From assembly GCA_009741485.1 (NCBI GenBank), contig CM019220.1, forward strand, positions 30,175,891-30,239,890: 64,000 bases of DNA, in the 5' to 3' direction. Below are positions 11,562 to 22,995 of the stretch, piece after piece. The notes below the pieces were generated by a model, which made no database searches, had not been told where the DNA came from, and was given only the letters and a program-made list of their open reading frames with translations. Numbering within the stretch: the first letter of the stretch is position 1; each line of letters begins with the position of its first letter. A program made the position numbers and the translations under genes. Source of the stretch: Malurus cyaneus samueli (lineage: Eukaryota > Chordata > Aves > Passeriformes > Maluridae).

Positions 11562-14500
11562 AAATATGCATCTCGGTTTTTAACAGCCCTCCCGCTGTGA
11601 CAAAACTGTTAATTAAACTGAAACGAAAATAAATTTAGCCCACCTAATAAGACGAGCATTTGAAGGCAAAGCATCAGCCCAAGGGCTGGCAGGGTAGGAG
11701 ATGCTGTGCCTGATCCTTCTGTCCCTCCTGTCCCCCTGCCCCTCCTGCTTGCAGGTGCCAGCAGAGCCTGCATTGGTGGCACTGTCATGGTGCAACATCC
11801 CAGATGTGGGGCAAAAAAAAAGAGATTTTTGGCTTCCACCTCAGACACAGCACAGTGGCTCCATCAGCCAAGCTGGGGCCCATCGAGACCAGAAATACAG
11901 ATAACATTTCAATACTATTTATCTAAAAACTTAATGTGTAATAGCCCAGTGTTTCTCCATCTCCCTTCAAGTTCAGCTGAGGTTGTTGATCATTCTGGAA
12001 AAGCCCCAGCAGCAGCACCAGACACCCTCCAGTTGCCTTACAAACCTGTGGGGGCTGCAGACGCCTTACAACTGGGGCTGCAGCCCGGCCACGCACCCAT
12101 AAATTAAAGAAAGGACCAGGCTGGCCGAGGCAGCTCCGTCTTTGATGTGCAGTAATGATCCCCGCTCTTAATTCGGGGTTGTAACTCGGGCGCCGCCGCA
12201 AAAGCGGGAGCTGCGGAAAAGCTGCATGCATAATCAGGGGTGAAAGCGGGGATGCGGCGTGCGATGCGTCTGATGTCGGATGAGAGGCGAGATAGCCTTT
12301 AATCATTTTGTTTTCAAAGAAGCTTTAGAGAGCTCTTTGAAGATGAGGCTTTTTTTTTTGAGAGCTGCTGCTGGAAAGTGGAAGGCAGCGATAGGCGGCA
12401 GCCAGGCCCACCCGGTTAACCTGTGCATGGGACACACCCTGCCACCAGCACGGCTGGCACCCAGGGAACCTCTGCAGAGCCACAGCTTCCCATCCTGGTG
12501 CCCTGGTGACACCCTGATGGAGAAGGAACACCCCCAGTGTCTTTGCTGTTGGGGTGATCCCGATTCCTCAGCAAGCAGTTCGAATAGGGTGTCCAGCCTC
12601 CCTGCGTTAATTATAATATTTTTGTAGTGATAATGTTCCATAAATCATGTCTTATTATCTTTGGGTGAAAAGGGATGATAACGAACATCTGATCAGACTT
12701 TATTTTAAGGAGAGGCATTGTGGTGGTGAGGCGTGGGGCTGTGCCTGTCCTGTGATACAGCATTTGGGGTGGGGAAGGGTGAGTGGTGCATCACACACCC
12801 CTCCACAATGTCCCCCGAATTCCTTACGGGCTGGGATCCGGCTGGGATCCAGCAAAGCGCCTGAAGGCACAAAGGTGATGAAAATCATTTGACCATCCCA
12901 GGCTGGGCAGGGTGAGGATCTCTGCCAAGAGCACTCCTGGCTTTATTCTTCGGACTGAAGTCAGGATGCTGTTGTGTTAAATGCACTGCATACAAAATAA
13001 GGACAGTTCCCTGCTCCGGGAAGGTTACAGGCTGCTCCTTAGGGAATGGGTGTGCCAACAGTCCTATTTTTACCTCTTTTTACCTTTTATACCTTTTGGT
13101 GTGGCTTGTGGTAAAGCAAGCCAGGTCAGCGAGTGACTGCAGGCTGTTGGGTGACGTGTGCTGCCCAAAGCAGTCACTCTGAGTGGGTATTACTGGTCCT
13201 GTCAGTGGTTTGTGTGCATTTAGTGTGTGGTTTTTAAAGGGGGTGAGGGCTGGTAGTTGAGGTTATTTACGGTGGCCATAGTGCCATGACAAAAAAGCCC
13301 ATGAAAAAGCCAAAATAGATTAATTACTGCCCTCTCCCCACCCCCGGACTGAGTCCATCTCCATGGGCATCACAAAGGACCTTGCTGGTGCTGCTGTAAG
13401 CGTGAACTGAGGACAAAAACAGGCTCATTTTCACCCCTCAGTGTGACTGCAAGGGGAGGAGCTGGGCTCGGTGCACAGCACAGTCCCTGTGGCCATGGCT
13501 TTGCCTGGCCAGGTCCTCCTGTGCCCAGCCCACCTCCCTGCACCTTCTGTTAACCCACACAGGGATTGCCCCATCTCCAGTCCTGTATGGATCGAACAAA
13601 CACATGCTTTACAGACCCTTCAGAAGAGGAAAAAGCAACCCCAAATCCACATCTCCAAATTTGCTGCTGTGTTCGTAGAGTTTCTGCAAACATCTTTGAT
13701 AGAAATCTCTGTTCCTGTTCGTACAGCCCCAAGACGCTGTTATTGTCAGACTGTGCACCCATGTCAGCATGTAGAATGTTAAATTTGAAAGCCCTAAAGA
13801 GGTGGGACCTACCCCGTGTGCTAAAATGCAAATTCCTTTCCCCTGTCCGCCCTCCTGTCTGCAGCAGGTACTAAAACACTGGCCGTGTTGGGGAGGTGCA
13901 TGGCTCTGTGACAGCCGGGGCTGCAGCTAATGACACCTGGCAAACGCAGCCTGTTTGGGGATTAAATGTGCCACTGCTTGGTAAAAGCAAGGCTCACAAC
14001 GCTGGCAAGTTTGGAGACAGCGTGTCGGACTCCTATTTTCACTGCTGAGTGATGCTGTGCTATTTTTGTCCAGGCCAAACCTTGCCTATTTTAATCAGGT
14101 TTATTGCCACAGCTACACGGCGATGTGCGTGCGCTAACGTTTGATTTTTGTATCTAATGCAAGCGACTGAAATAAACAATCCAGACCTGATAGTCCCAGT
14201 GGGGGGACTGACATTTGGAATCGGCTCAAAATATGCGGTGTTGGCACTTGCTGAAGTCCAACACTTTGCTCGGGAAGCACAAGGAATGGAAGGTGTCTGC
14301 AGGGAGAGCTGTGCTTGCTTCCTCCAGCCCAAGCCTCAGCTTGCTGCTGTGTGGGTGCAGTGATGGGGCTTTAAGGAGGGACACTGCAATGCCACCTGGG
14401 CATGGATGAGCAGAGCTTGCAGAGCGTCCCCAGAGGGGATCTTGTGCCACCAAACCTGCCTGGGCTGCGCTCCTTGTCACATCACTGCTGCCGAGCCCGA

Positions 14501-16194
14501 GCGTGGGACACAAACCAGCGAGGACTGGGGCACCAACAGGAGCATTTTGGGGGTTTGAGCATGGAAACATCGCTGTGTTCCAGCCAGCCAGGATCCAGCC
14601 TGCTCACTGCCTCTGTGCTGAGCACTCCTGCCCCACTCTAGCACTCTTCCAATCTGAAACAAGGCTCCAAGAGCTGGGGAGATGGTGAGGAACAGCATCA
14701 TTTCCTGGACAGCCCCATTTCCTGGCCCAGCCTAGGTGTCCCCTGCAGGGCCATCCCCAGTGTCACAGAGCTGCCCTGTGCCATCACCTGCCCCTCTGCC
14801 TGTGCAAGCACCACGCTCCCGCTCCCATCAATCAGCACAGACCAGGTGTCTGGAAGCATCTCTTGCCAATCACCTTTTATTACCTTTAAAAAGCCAAGAA
14901 ACCCAGAACAAGACAAAAACTGAGACCGTGTGAACATCATGCAATGGATTCACTTTAAAGCAGGCTGGGGTAGGGAGGGGAAGATCAAAAGCTATGTTAG
15001 AGTGGGAGCATGGCTAAATCCGTGTCTGAAGGGCAGGGCTGTCACTGTGGGGTTGGTGGTGGCTGCTGTGAGTGAGCAGACGGATGCTGAAGCAGGAAAT
15101 GGAAACACACTCATGAGATATCACCCCAGGTCACCCCGGGTCTGGCTCTGATGTGGTGATGACAGTGAGAAATGCTCCTAACTCTCGTCCTGGGTGCGTT
15201 CTGCCTGGGCCAGGTCTCTCTGGAGAGGAGCAGCACAGGGACTGCTGCTCCCAGGGCCCTTTGGCTCAGCCCTGTGGATCAGGGGATGGAGCTCAATCAG
15301 TGCTGTGGATGTTATCCAGCAGCAGTGACGCTACCACGCTCTGCCCTTCAGCCTCGCTCTGCTGCCCTCAAAATTCATGGCACAAACCAGGGCAGAACTG
15401 CCTTCTCCAAAGGATGTGTTTTGGAGAGTTTCAGCTAGCACGGAAATAAATCTGCATCTTGTCAATCAGGTGGATGTGACAAAACACATGCCCTTATTTT
15501 CCTGAGGTATAGCCAACATTTGGGTTCATTACATTTAATGGAGTAGGGTCACCCATAAAGTTATTCATAAGGTATTTTCTGAGTGGTTTTCACCTTCTCT
15601 TTGAAAAAATAAATTATATCAGCATGTTCACGAGGTACAAGTGGGATTGGCATTTCAGCTGTTATTATGTTATTAACTTTTTTAACCTAATAATTTTCAA
15701 TCAAGAGTGAGAAGCAATTTTCACTCACTCCAGTGACCAGAGTTGGGAGATTCTGCCAAGTGTTCTCATAGGGTTCACCTTGACAGACACCTAATTCCAT
15801 CCCAAATGGAAACATTACCCCCGACACTCTCATTGTGGTTACTGAGAATTTCCATTTCCCCTTCGGTTGGGATTTAATTTAGAAGGCAAAGACTTCCTAA
15901 GCTACGGGAGAGTAAAGATAGATGGTATGGGAGAAGAAGGCTGATGAAATGTAGTTGACTCCGGATCTGAAATATTTTATCCCTTCTCAATGTAGGTTAA
16001 ATTATTCTTCACCTTTCCCACATCCATAATTGTCGCTGATCTTGGACCAACTCAAAACCCTACTACTGAGTTCAGTAGACTCAAAATTGCCACTAGAACT
16101 GGAAAAAGAAAAAAAAAGAGATTTTGTTAGTGTCCATATACAATATCCCAAGACTATACACAGCTATGAGATACAGCAAATTTAAGAAAGGCAA
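11562..16194. other. Intergenic unique DNA between minisatellite and TMEFF2 3' end, no gene seen
   Basis: It contains a CpG-dense patch (about 12120-12300) with a small inverted repeat (CCCCG at 12160-12164, CGGGG at 12174-12178). The sequence becomes AT-rich approaching the TMEFF2 3' end. No open frame carries a recognisable domain. Confidence 0.65.
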
Positions 16195-16216
16195 TTTTTT
16201 TTCTCATCACTGAGTA

Positions 16217-16222
16217 TTTATT
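16217..16222 (-). promoter_or_regulatory. TMEFF2: Poly(A) signal AATAAA, distal, TMEFF2
   Basis: A second canonical hexamer lies 58 bases further downstream on the minus strand, within TATATAATAAATACTC. It is followed by an A/T-rich stretch. Either or both signals could be used. Confidence 0.55.
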
Positions 16223-16274
16223 ATATATAACAAATACATGAAAAAGAAAAAACTATATTGTGTGATATAAATAG

Positions 16275-16280
16275 TTTATT
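16275..16280 (-). promoter_or_regulatory. TMEFF2: Poly(A) signal AATAAA, proximal, TMEFF2
   Basis: A canonical hexamer lies on the minus strand about 213 bases after the stop codon. It overlaps a TGTAAATA motif (minus strand, 16277-16284), a match to the Pumilio-binding consensus UGUANAUA. Confidence 0.6.
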
Positions 16281-16492
16281 TACATTACAGAAAAACATCA
16301 AGACAATGTATACTATTTCAAATATATCCATACATAATCAAATATAGCTGTAGTACATGTTCTCATTGGTGTAGATTACCACAAATGCAAGGCAACATGT
16401 GTAGATCTTGTCTTAATCTTTTGTCTATAATACTGTATTTTGTAGTCCAAGCTCTCTGCAGTTAGTTTTGCCATTGTGGAAACATGCGCTCT

Positions 16493-16589
16493 TTAAATTA
16501 ACCTTGTCGATGCTCTTGTCGTGTTGTCTGAACTGTAGTGCCCTGTGTTTTGCTTCTGTCTGTGGATTCTGTTGCTCCTGGGACATTTC
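16493..16589 (-). CDS. TMEFF2: TMEFF2 last coding exon: cytoplasmic tail and stop codon
   Basis: The coding part of the terminal exon is 97 bp. After completing the Arg codon split by the intron, it encodes KCPRSNRIHRQKQNTGHYSS and then DNTTRASTRLI, followed by TAA at 16493-16495. The acceptor is caactctcttttccag|GAAATG. The tail is short and rich in Lys/Arg next to the membrane; this segment has been described in the family as a potential G-protein-activating motif. Ser and Thr are frequent towards the C-terminus. The tail matches the TMEFF2 C-terminus as I know it and differs from TMEFF1, which has KCPKNN. The 3' UTR continues to the left in the same exon. Confidence 0.97.
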
Positions 16590-19500
16590 CTGGAAAAGAG
16601 AGTTGTGAGAATACACAGCTTTTGGCAACACATCTGCCCGAGAGGTGGTGAGGATGAGGGGGGCACCCTCCAGCCCTGGGTGAGCTTCCTCCTCACTGAA
16701 ATGGAACGGGCTGGCTCATGGCAATGGCACCACAAAAAACCACCACAACCCCCCAAAATAGTGTGAACAAAGTTATGGCAAGGGAAACCTTCAGATTCCT
16801 GAGCACTGGCACTCTTGCTGCATTGCAATGGTCCCAAGTGCACAGCGCTGCTCAGCTTTAAATAACAGATTTATTTCCAGCAAGGTGCAGGTTTTTTTTA
16901 TTTCCTGGGAAGACCCAGGATGGTCTCATGCTCACCTGGTCGGCATCCCAGGTTGGAGAAATATTTGCAAAGTGTCCCTAAGCACCTGCAGCCCCTGTGA
17001 GGCTCCATGGAAATGCAAACGCTCCATGGAAACGCTCCACGGAAATGCTCCATGGAAATGCTCCATGGAAATACTCCATGGAAATGCTTCATGGAAATGC
17101 TCCATGCTCAGCCCATGAGCAAACACCACTCACAGGTGCCTGCCCTGTGCCACAGGACTCCGGGTGCTCCTCAGCAAGAGCAGGTTTCACTTTTCCCCTG
17201 CAGCAGCACCAGCTGTGGGTGTGCCATGTTTCCCCCTAATGGAAAGCTAACGTGTTTCTGGCTCCCTCCCATGGAAAGGCACCCTTGGGCAGAAAGCACG
17301 GAGAAGTTTAATCCCAGGGGAGGCTGCAGGAAGCTCTAAGCAGCTGAAAGCCAAGGGTGGTTTATGGTAGAAATTATGGGCAGCTGCACAAGAAAGAGTG
17401 AAACTTTTGGAGTGCCGTGAGAAGAGGCTCCACAGTGCTCCAGACCATCCTGACATGGAAAAACATTCCCTTGGCACGGGGATGACTTGTTTTTCTGTTA
17501 CAGGAGGGTTTCAGCAGCACCTTGTAAAACCCCGTGGGTTATGCACCAGGGAGAGCCCACCCTTTCAGTGCAGCGGGAGCTGGGAGCATTTGCCTGCAGC
17601 TCTGTGTCCAAGAGCAGAGCAGTGTGAAATACACTTTTACTGACCCCTTAAAATAAAAAAAACGTCATTTTCCACCCCTCTATTGAATGGGAGTGATATC
17701 GTTTTTGTGACGTCAACCAAAAGGCTAAACAAGAGCATAAGAACTTGGGAAGCATTTCAAAAAATGCTGGAACACAATTATATAAGCGTCTAGCAAAATA
17801 TGGGTCAGACTGTCCTGACTTTTAAGCCTCCAGGACCACCCCCTCATGAGAAGCTGCATGGCTCTGGGCTATATTTTGCCTCTCTCCTTCCTGGGAGGCA
17901 GGGAAGCGGGCTGCTATCATTACTGCAGGAAAAGCCAGCCTGCGCCTCCTGCGCTCTCGGGGGTCACGGCACCGCTTTCATCGCCGAGCTCAGGCAGACT
18001 TCAGCCGCTCTGCGATTCATGACAAACTCGTTATTCACTGCCAGCTCCTCAAAAAGGCCATCAAACGCTGCGAGTGAGTCAGGGAGCTGCTGTTAGCAAA
18101 CACAGGGCTGATTCAGTGCCTGTGCACACCCAGAGCCACCCTGCCCACTGTCCCCTACAACTGGACCTCATGGAGCCCCTCCAGGATTTACAGCCCGGTG
18201 TGGGGCCATGCTGAGCAGGGGTGGGAAACCAGGGCACAGCACGCACAACCTGACTGATTTTCTATAAAAAATAGAGAAAGCAGGTGTCTGGGGGATGATC
18301 AGGATGGTCAGCAGTCCCAGGGGATGCAGCTGAGCATGGGGGATAGCAACCGCTCCAGCTGGAAGCGAGGAGAGCAGCATCTCCCCCAAAGTGACACAGC
18401 ATCTGCACAGTCACTTACTTCAAGATCGTGAAAATGAAGTCAAATGTAGAGATTACTCCAATTAAGATGATGAAAAACCATCTTTAAAACAAAAATGCCC
18501 ACGTTTTAACTGTACATTACCAATGGCTGAGAGCTTGGGAAGGCCCCAAGGCCAAGCATCAACACCATGCCTGCTTACACGCAATGCTATTGCATTTACA
18601 GGTGAGCTGTGACTGAAGAGCAGCGGGGTTTCTTAAGGGGGGAATTGGTATTTAACCAGCTTTTTAGACTTAATCATCTGCTCAAAACGAGTGATAGGTT
18701 TTCCTTGGTCCTTAACTCTTTAATCAAAAGCCCTTTGTAGTGCACTGTGTGGGGGATGCATTCATTTCTGAACGCAGCAGTTACGTGGATGTAAACCTGG
18801 AACTGGAGCACAGGCTGCCCTCCCTCCCCCTCTCCCTCCACTGAAGCTCTGCTCACAAGCCTGAGTTACTCACGATGTGATTCATAGCAGGTAAAACACG
18901 TTATGCATTCATTTTTAATCAAGTTATTTCTTCATATAAATAAGCTGCTGTGACTAAACATTAGGGAAGCACTAAAAATGCAAAGCTGTAAAGAAAACTG
19001 CTGAGAGCCATTATGACACCAGGCCGTACCTGTACGTTTTGCCATCCCCCTTCACTTTTATCACTGCTTCTTTTTTTTTTGCCTTATCTCTAAGCTGAAA
19101 CTCCTTGGGCGGACTGTGCCTTGCTGTTTTACCCCTTGGCCTCTGGTTCCCTACTCCTCCACCATAGAAGCTTATTCCCACTGCTGGCAATAGTGGTGAG
19201 CAGCCAAGCAGCCAACTCTTGCAGGAACTGAGTCACTTAAACCCCAATGATCACTTCTGTTGGTTGCATTTTCAGCTGAGTCCATCCTCTGACCAGGTCG
19301 TGTGGCTACAGAAATGCTGATGGTGGCCACAGAGCACTGGAAGCCAAGGAAGGGGCAGGGGCAAACCTCAGTTGTCAGCAGCCCATTAATTCAGATTGAT
19401 TAAAGGGTGTATGCAACTACAGCCCTAAAAATCCCCAGCACTTGCCCAGAGCCTTCCAGCCATGGGGGACACCCCTGTGGATTTGCACTGCTGCACAGGT

Positions 19501-21232
19501 AAGATTTTGAGAGTAACAACAGTGATGATGGCTGGAAAATTACAGTGGTGGTTTTGTGAGGCTCAAATGGACACTGCACCAAACTCACTGGATAAATTAA
19601 TTAGGTGAAGTTGCACTGAAATGAGCAGCGAAGAATTAGGCTGCAGTGCCCTCTGAGTGGTTTCCCTTCTTTCTCCCAGGAACCTGGCAAGGTGGTTTCA
19701 GCACTTTCAAGAATTCAAGGTGTGGAGTTTAAACCAGTACAGTCAGGCTCTCCAAAGCAGAGAACTTAAAAAACTCAATTGCTCATGCATATGCTGCCAC
19801 AATGCTCTCTTGTCATGTGGATTTCTCTCAGGCCACTTAAGAGCACACTGTTGAAAATGTATCTCAAATCATTATGCTGGGATGGAGGATGCTCTGCAGT
19901 AATTACATGCATTACAGAAAGAAGTCGAAAGATCATAAATTGACTTGGTTACAAAGTGTGGGGGGAAAGGTACTGTGTCAGTGTGAAAACACTGTGATGG
20001 GTAATTTGCATTACAGTACCAGATCATTCAGAGCTCTCTGTCTTTATTCTTCACTATAAAGTACTTTGCTCACTGCATCAAGGTGACAAAACTACAGTCA
20101 CTTGACAAAACAATACACATTTGTTCCATTATCAGTTACTACACCACCTTCTTTCTCTCACTGCCCACTGTATTTTTGGTTGTTTGAATCACCTGTGTGA
20201 ACACCACCTCCTGTAATCTCTGGCCTCATTTGGTAGTTGCCATTCAAGTGATGAACTCAGTTTGACCAAAAAAGGTTTTGTTTTATGCCTTTAGGCCAGA
20301 AAAGGATTTATGAATTTGTTTTTTGGTCTTTTCAGAAACAAATGCTCTACACTTGTCTTTCAGCCAGGGAGTGCAACATAGGGACTGAAATACAGTGGAG
20401 ATTTAGTTTTGTACGGAGGCATGATACCTGGCATTTTTAATTTTAAAAAGAAAATGATTCTTAAATAATTTAAATAAATCTGTTTTGCTAGCTGAATTAA
20501 TTTAATTGTGATTTCTAGGAGAAGCCTTTAGATGTTTGATATTCAGAATTTACCCCAAGCCCTCCCAGAGACAGTAACACGATCTACTGGGGGAGCAGAG
20601 GAGCACGTGGAGAGGAAAGATTGCGTTTACCTCTCTCATTCTGAACTGCTCTGGAGCTTTTCCCATTCACACAACCCCCTCCTCCTCATTAAAGGAAAAA
20701 CCCCAAGTACATCATATATGGCTTGGTGTGCTAACATCCAGGCAAGACCCTAAAACGTGTGCAGTGCCTTTGAACACGCACTCAAGCCTAATGAAATCAT
20801 TTAATCAACGGGGCTGCAAACAGGCTTAAAAGTTTGTACGCTTTGCCTGATTAGGACTAAGGGAATGGGCCCTTGAGGAAACCAGATGGAGATATGATTA
20901 GTTTTATTAAGTGTTGATCCAGCTGCTGTATTTATATTCCCCTTATTTATATGAACAATATTTGTCCAAGCATCTGAATACAAAACAGAGAGCGAACCTC
21001 ACTTGCTGTAGGCACTGTTGCTACATAAGTTTGATGAAGATGGAAGTAAAAATTCAGTCATAATAACAAGGAGCACTGGCTGGCTGGACCAGATAATATC
21101 TTTGTTTTGTTGGTGAATTAAATAACATTTGTTATCAGTGGTGTCACTGCAGAAATCTCTATAATCAGTGCACATTGCAGGAAAAAACAGAAGTCTTTTC
21201 TCCTTCTACTGTAAAGGACCAGAGATACTGAC
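16590..21232 (-). other. TMEFF2: TMEFF2 last intron (4,643 bp)
   Basis: This intron separates the transmembrane exon from the tail exon and interrupts an Arg codon (AG|G). Apart from the splice sites it contains a 13-bp tandem repeat (17002-17106), a perfect CRE palindrome with a TATA-like box downstream on the plus strand (17708-17786) and a CpG-rich patch (about 17940-18080). No supported exon lies inside it; the open frames seen here are short and have no recognisable domain. Confidence 0.9.
17002..17106. repeat. 13-bp tandem repeat, 8 copies
   Basis: Units of GCTCCATGGAAAT repeat about eight times with point changes (GAAAC, CCACGG, ACTCC, GCTTC). The first copy carries an extra six bases, GCAAAC. 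Most copies contain the palindrome CCATGG. It lies in the last TMEFF2 intron, about 400 bp upstream (in genomic terms right) of the terminal exon. Confidence 0.93.
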
Positions 21233-21391
21233 CTTGTAATACAGAGGACTACAACACAGATGATAGCAATCTGGATGGTTCCAATCACAGCTGCTATTAA
21301 GACATACTGAAATCGTACTGGACCTGGAACCACATATAAAACGCTGTAGTCCTTTTTTTCACAGTGTTGTCCAGTATAGCCGGCATCGCAT
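21233..21391 (-). CDS. TMEFF2: TMEFF2 coding exon: end of EGF-like domain, juxtamembrane stalk and transmembrane helix
   Basis: This 159-bp exon is phase 2 in and out (53 codons). It begins with RCDAGYTGQHCEKKDY, which carries EGF cysteines 5 and 6 and the glycine turn. The residue between Gln and the last Cys is His where canonical EGF ligands have Arg; this substitution is a known hallmark of tomoregulins. A stalk (SVLYVVPGPVRFQ) follows, then one hydrophobic helix (YVLIAAVIGTIQIAIICV and VVLCIT), consistent with a type I membrane protein. The acceptor is atttgtttcag|ATGCGA and the donor is ACAAG|GTCAGT. Reading through the donor gives about 37 further codons before a stop at 21118, a possible alternative tail. 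Identity is very secure. Confidence 0.97.
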
Positions 21392-22871
21392 CTGAAACAA
21401 ATATTTTTTCTCATTATATCTGCTGCTTTCAAAGAATGCTGGAAAAAAACTGTAACTGGAAAAAAAGAAAAATTAGTGGCTGAAGCGTAAGTTTATGTGG
21501 GTTTTGTTGCAGAATGGACTCTCACAGAGAGAGCACCAGTGTGTGCTCAGCCTCTCAGAGGGAAGACTTCAGGTTCTCAGTGCCACCAAGGTCTGTGAGA
21601 GTGAAAAACACTGAGAGTGCCAGGAGGTGCCCAAGGGACCAGGACATAACTGGCTTCAAGTGGAACTGCTCTCACGTTGTGATGAGAACCCATTTAGCTC
21701 CCTGCACAACACACTTTAGAGTTCTCCCTTTCTTTGGGGAGGTGGGGGAGGGCAAAAGCCATCTAGTTGTGGCTCCTTATGCAGATTACCCTAAGAAGGT
21801 GATAAGCAATCATCCAGGCTCCGTATGAAATGTGATTAGATGTTCCTGAAAGTGGATACATCATTTACATCTCGTCTGGTTGCTATAAAAAACCCCTCTA
21901 TTGACGCTGCAGCCATCCTGCACTGCTCACCAGCTCCCATCCTGCAGCCTGACAGCTCCACTCTGCTCTGCGATTTTGGGGCCAAGCAGAGTTTTTACAG
22001 TTTCCTGTATCCCTGTTTCCCCTTAATTGGCCAAGCAAGATGTGAAAATCCAGGTCAATGGCAGCAGCAACTGCTGGGGACTGAGACAGATGGCTCGGGC
22101 TCCTCTCAGGTGTGTTAGCGGAGCACTAACCCTGATGGGTTAAGCCTTGAGCTTCCTCCCTTTTCTTCTGCATTCCCACAGCTGCCAGCACCTTGAGGAA
22201 AGGACATTTTCCAGCTGAATGGAGCACCTAAAGTGCAGCAGATGCAAAGAGCAAAATATGCCCTGGCTGTCTGTGTGAGCCAGGAGAAGCTGGCTGAGGT
22301 TCTGCCCTGGGGAGAAAGTCTGGTCTGTATCTTTGCTCTCCCACTCCAATGTCCCAGGAAAATGGTGCTTCACATGTAACAGTCCTCTCCACGCCACCTG
22401 GCCACTGTGTGGACTTCAGAAGTAGTATCTGCACCTGGGCAGGGAGGCATTCAGTGCAGAAACTCTACAATGCTTTCACTGTACTCTGCTCCCTGCCCAA
22501 ACCTCCTCCAAAATCACCTCCTGCTGCAGGAGCCACCTCTGCCCCAGCTGGGTGCCCCACCAGCATCACTGCTGCCACTGCAGGGACATACCCTGGTGGC
22601 ACTCGTGTCCCTCAGGCTCACGAGGATCCCTTGCAGTGGCCTGAGTACTTTGTGAAAGGCTTTTAAAAACACATCTAAATATAACTGAAGGTTACTGGAT
22701 GGCTTTACAGTCAATTAGCATTGCTCATAACTCAATACACTTTTGGGACTTTGCTGAATAATTTAAGCCTGATGGATTTTGCAGCACTAAGGGCCACGGT
22801 TGCCATTATTTTTAATCTAGATGAAGTGTTTCTGTAAGTCAGTATTTCCTTGCTGGCAGGAGAAGGGTTAC
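21392..22871 (-). other. TMEFF2: TMEFF2 intron within the EGF-like domain (1,480 bp)
   Basis: This intron splits the EGF-like domain between cysteines 4 and 5, inside the Arg codon of SCRC. It is unique sequence with no repeat or exon that I can recognise. Confidence 0.92.
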
Positions 22872-22995
22872 CTGCAGGACGGTTCCAGCATGTTTGTGGA
22901 GTGCTCACACTTGCCGTGCATGCAGAAGCCGTTGTAATGCTCTGGACAAGGGATGTAGATCCCTCTCGCACTTTCTTCCAGTTTGTTTGCATTCT
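22872..22995 (-). CDS. TMEFF2: TMEFF2 coding exon: first two-thirds of the EGF-like domain
   Basis: This 124-bp exon is phase 1 in and phase 2 out. It reads (G)AG AAT then NANKLEESARGIYIPC, PEHYNGFCMHGKC and EHSTNMLEPSC, and ends within an Arg codon. It supplies cysteines 1 to 4 of the six-cysteine EGF-like fold; cysteines 5 and 6 come from the next exon. The acceptor is gtgttcacag|AGAATG and the donor is TGCAG|GTAACC. GIY before the first Cys differs from the EHH I remember in mammals, while the domain itself is close to identical. The EGF-like module is extracellular and membrane-proximal. Confidence 0.97.

Larger units (their letters stand above)
16195..16492 (-). other. TMEFF2: TMEFF2 3' UTR (inferred)
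   Basis: About 300 bases follow the stop codon on the minus strand and are AT-rich. They contain two canonical AATAAA hexamers, at 16275-16280 and 16217-16222 (minus strand). No other strong signal appears between the stop and the first hexamer. I therefore place cleavage either near 16250-16260 or near 16195-16200. The exact end is an inference; longer 3' UTRs using more distal signals cannot be excluded. Confidence 0.65.

Noticed and set aside
17800..18096. Possible 98-codon plus-strand protein with a GTGAGT donor-like sequence near its end
   Set aside because: The composition is unremarkable, no domain is recognisable, the start lies before the expected initiation point of the TATA-like box, and the donor-like site lacks a preceding AG. 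Retained only as part of a regulatory lead.
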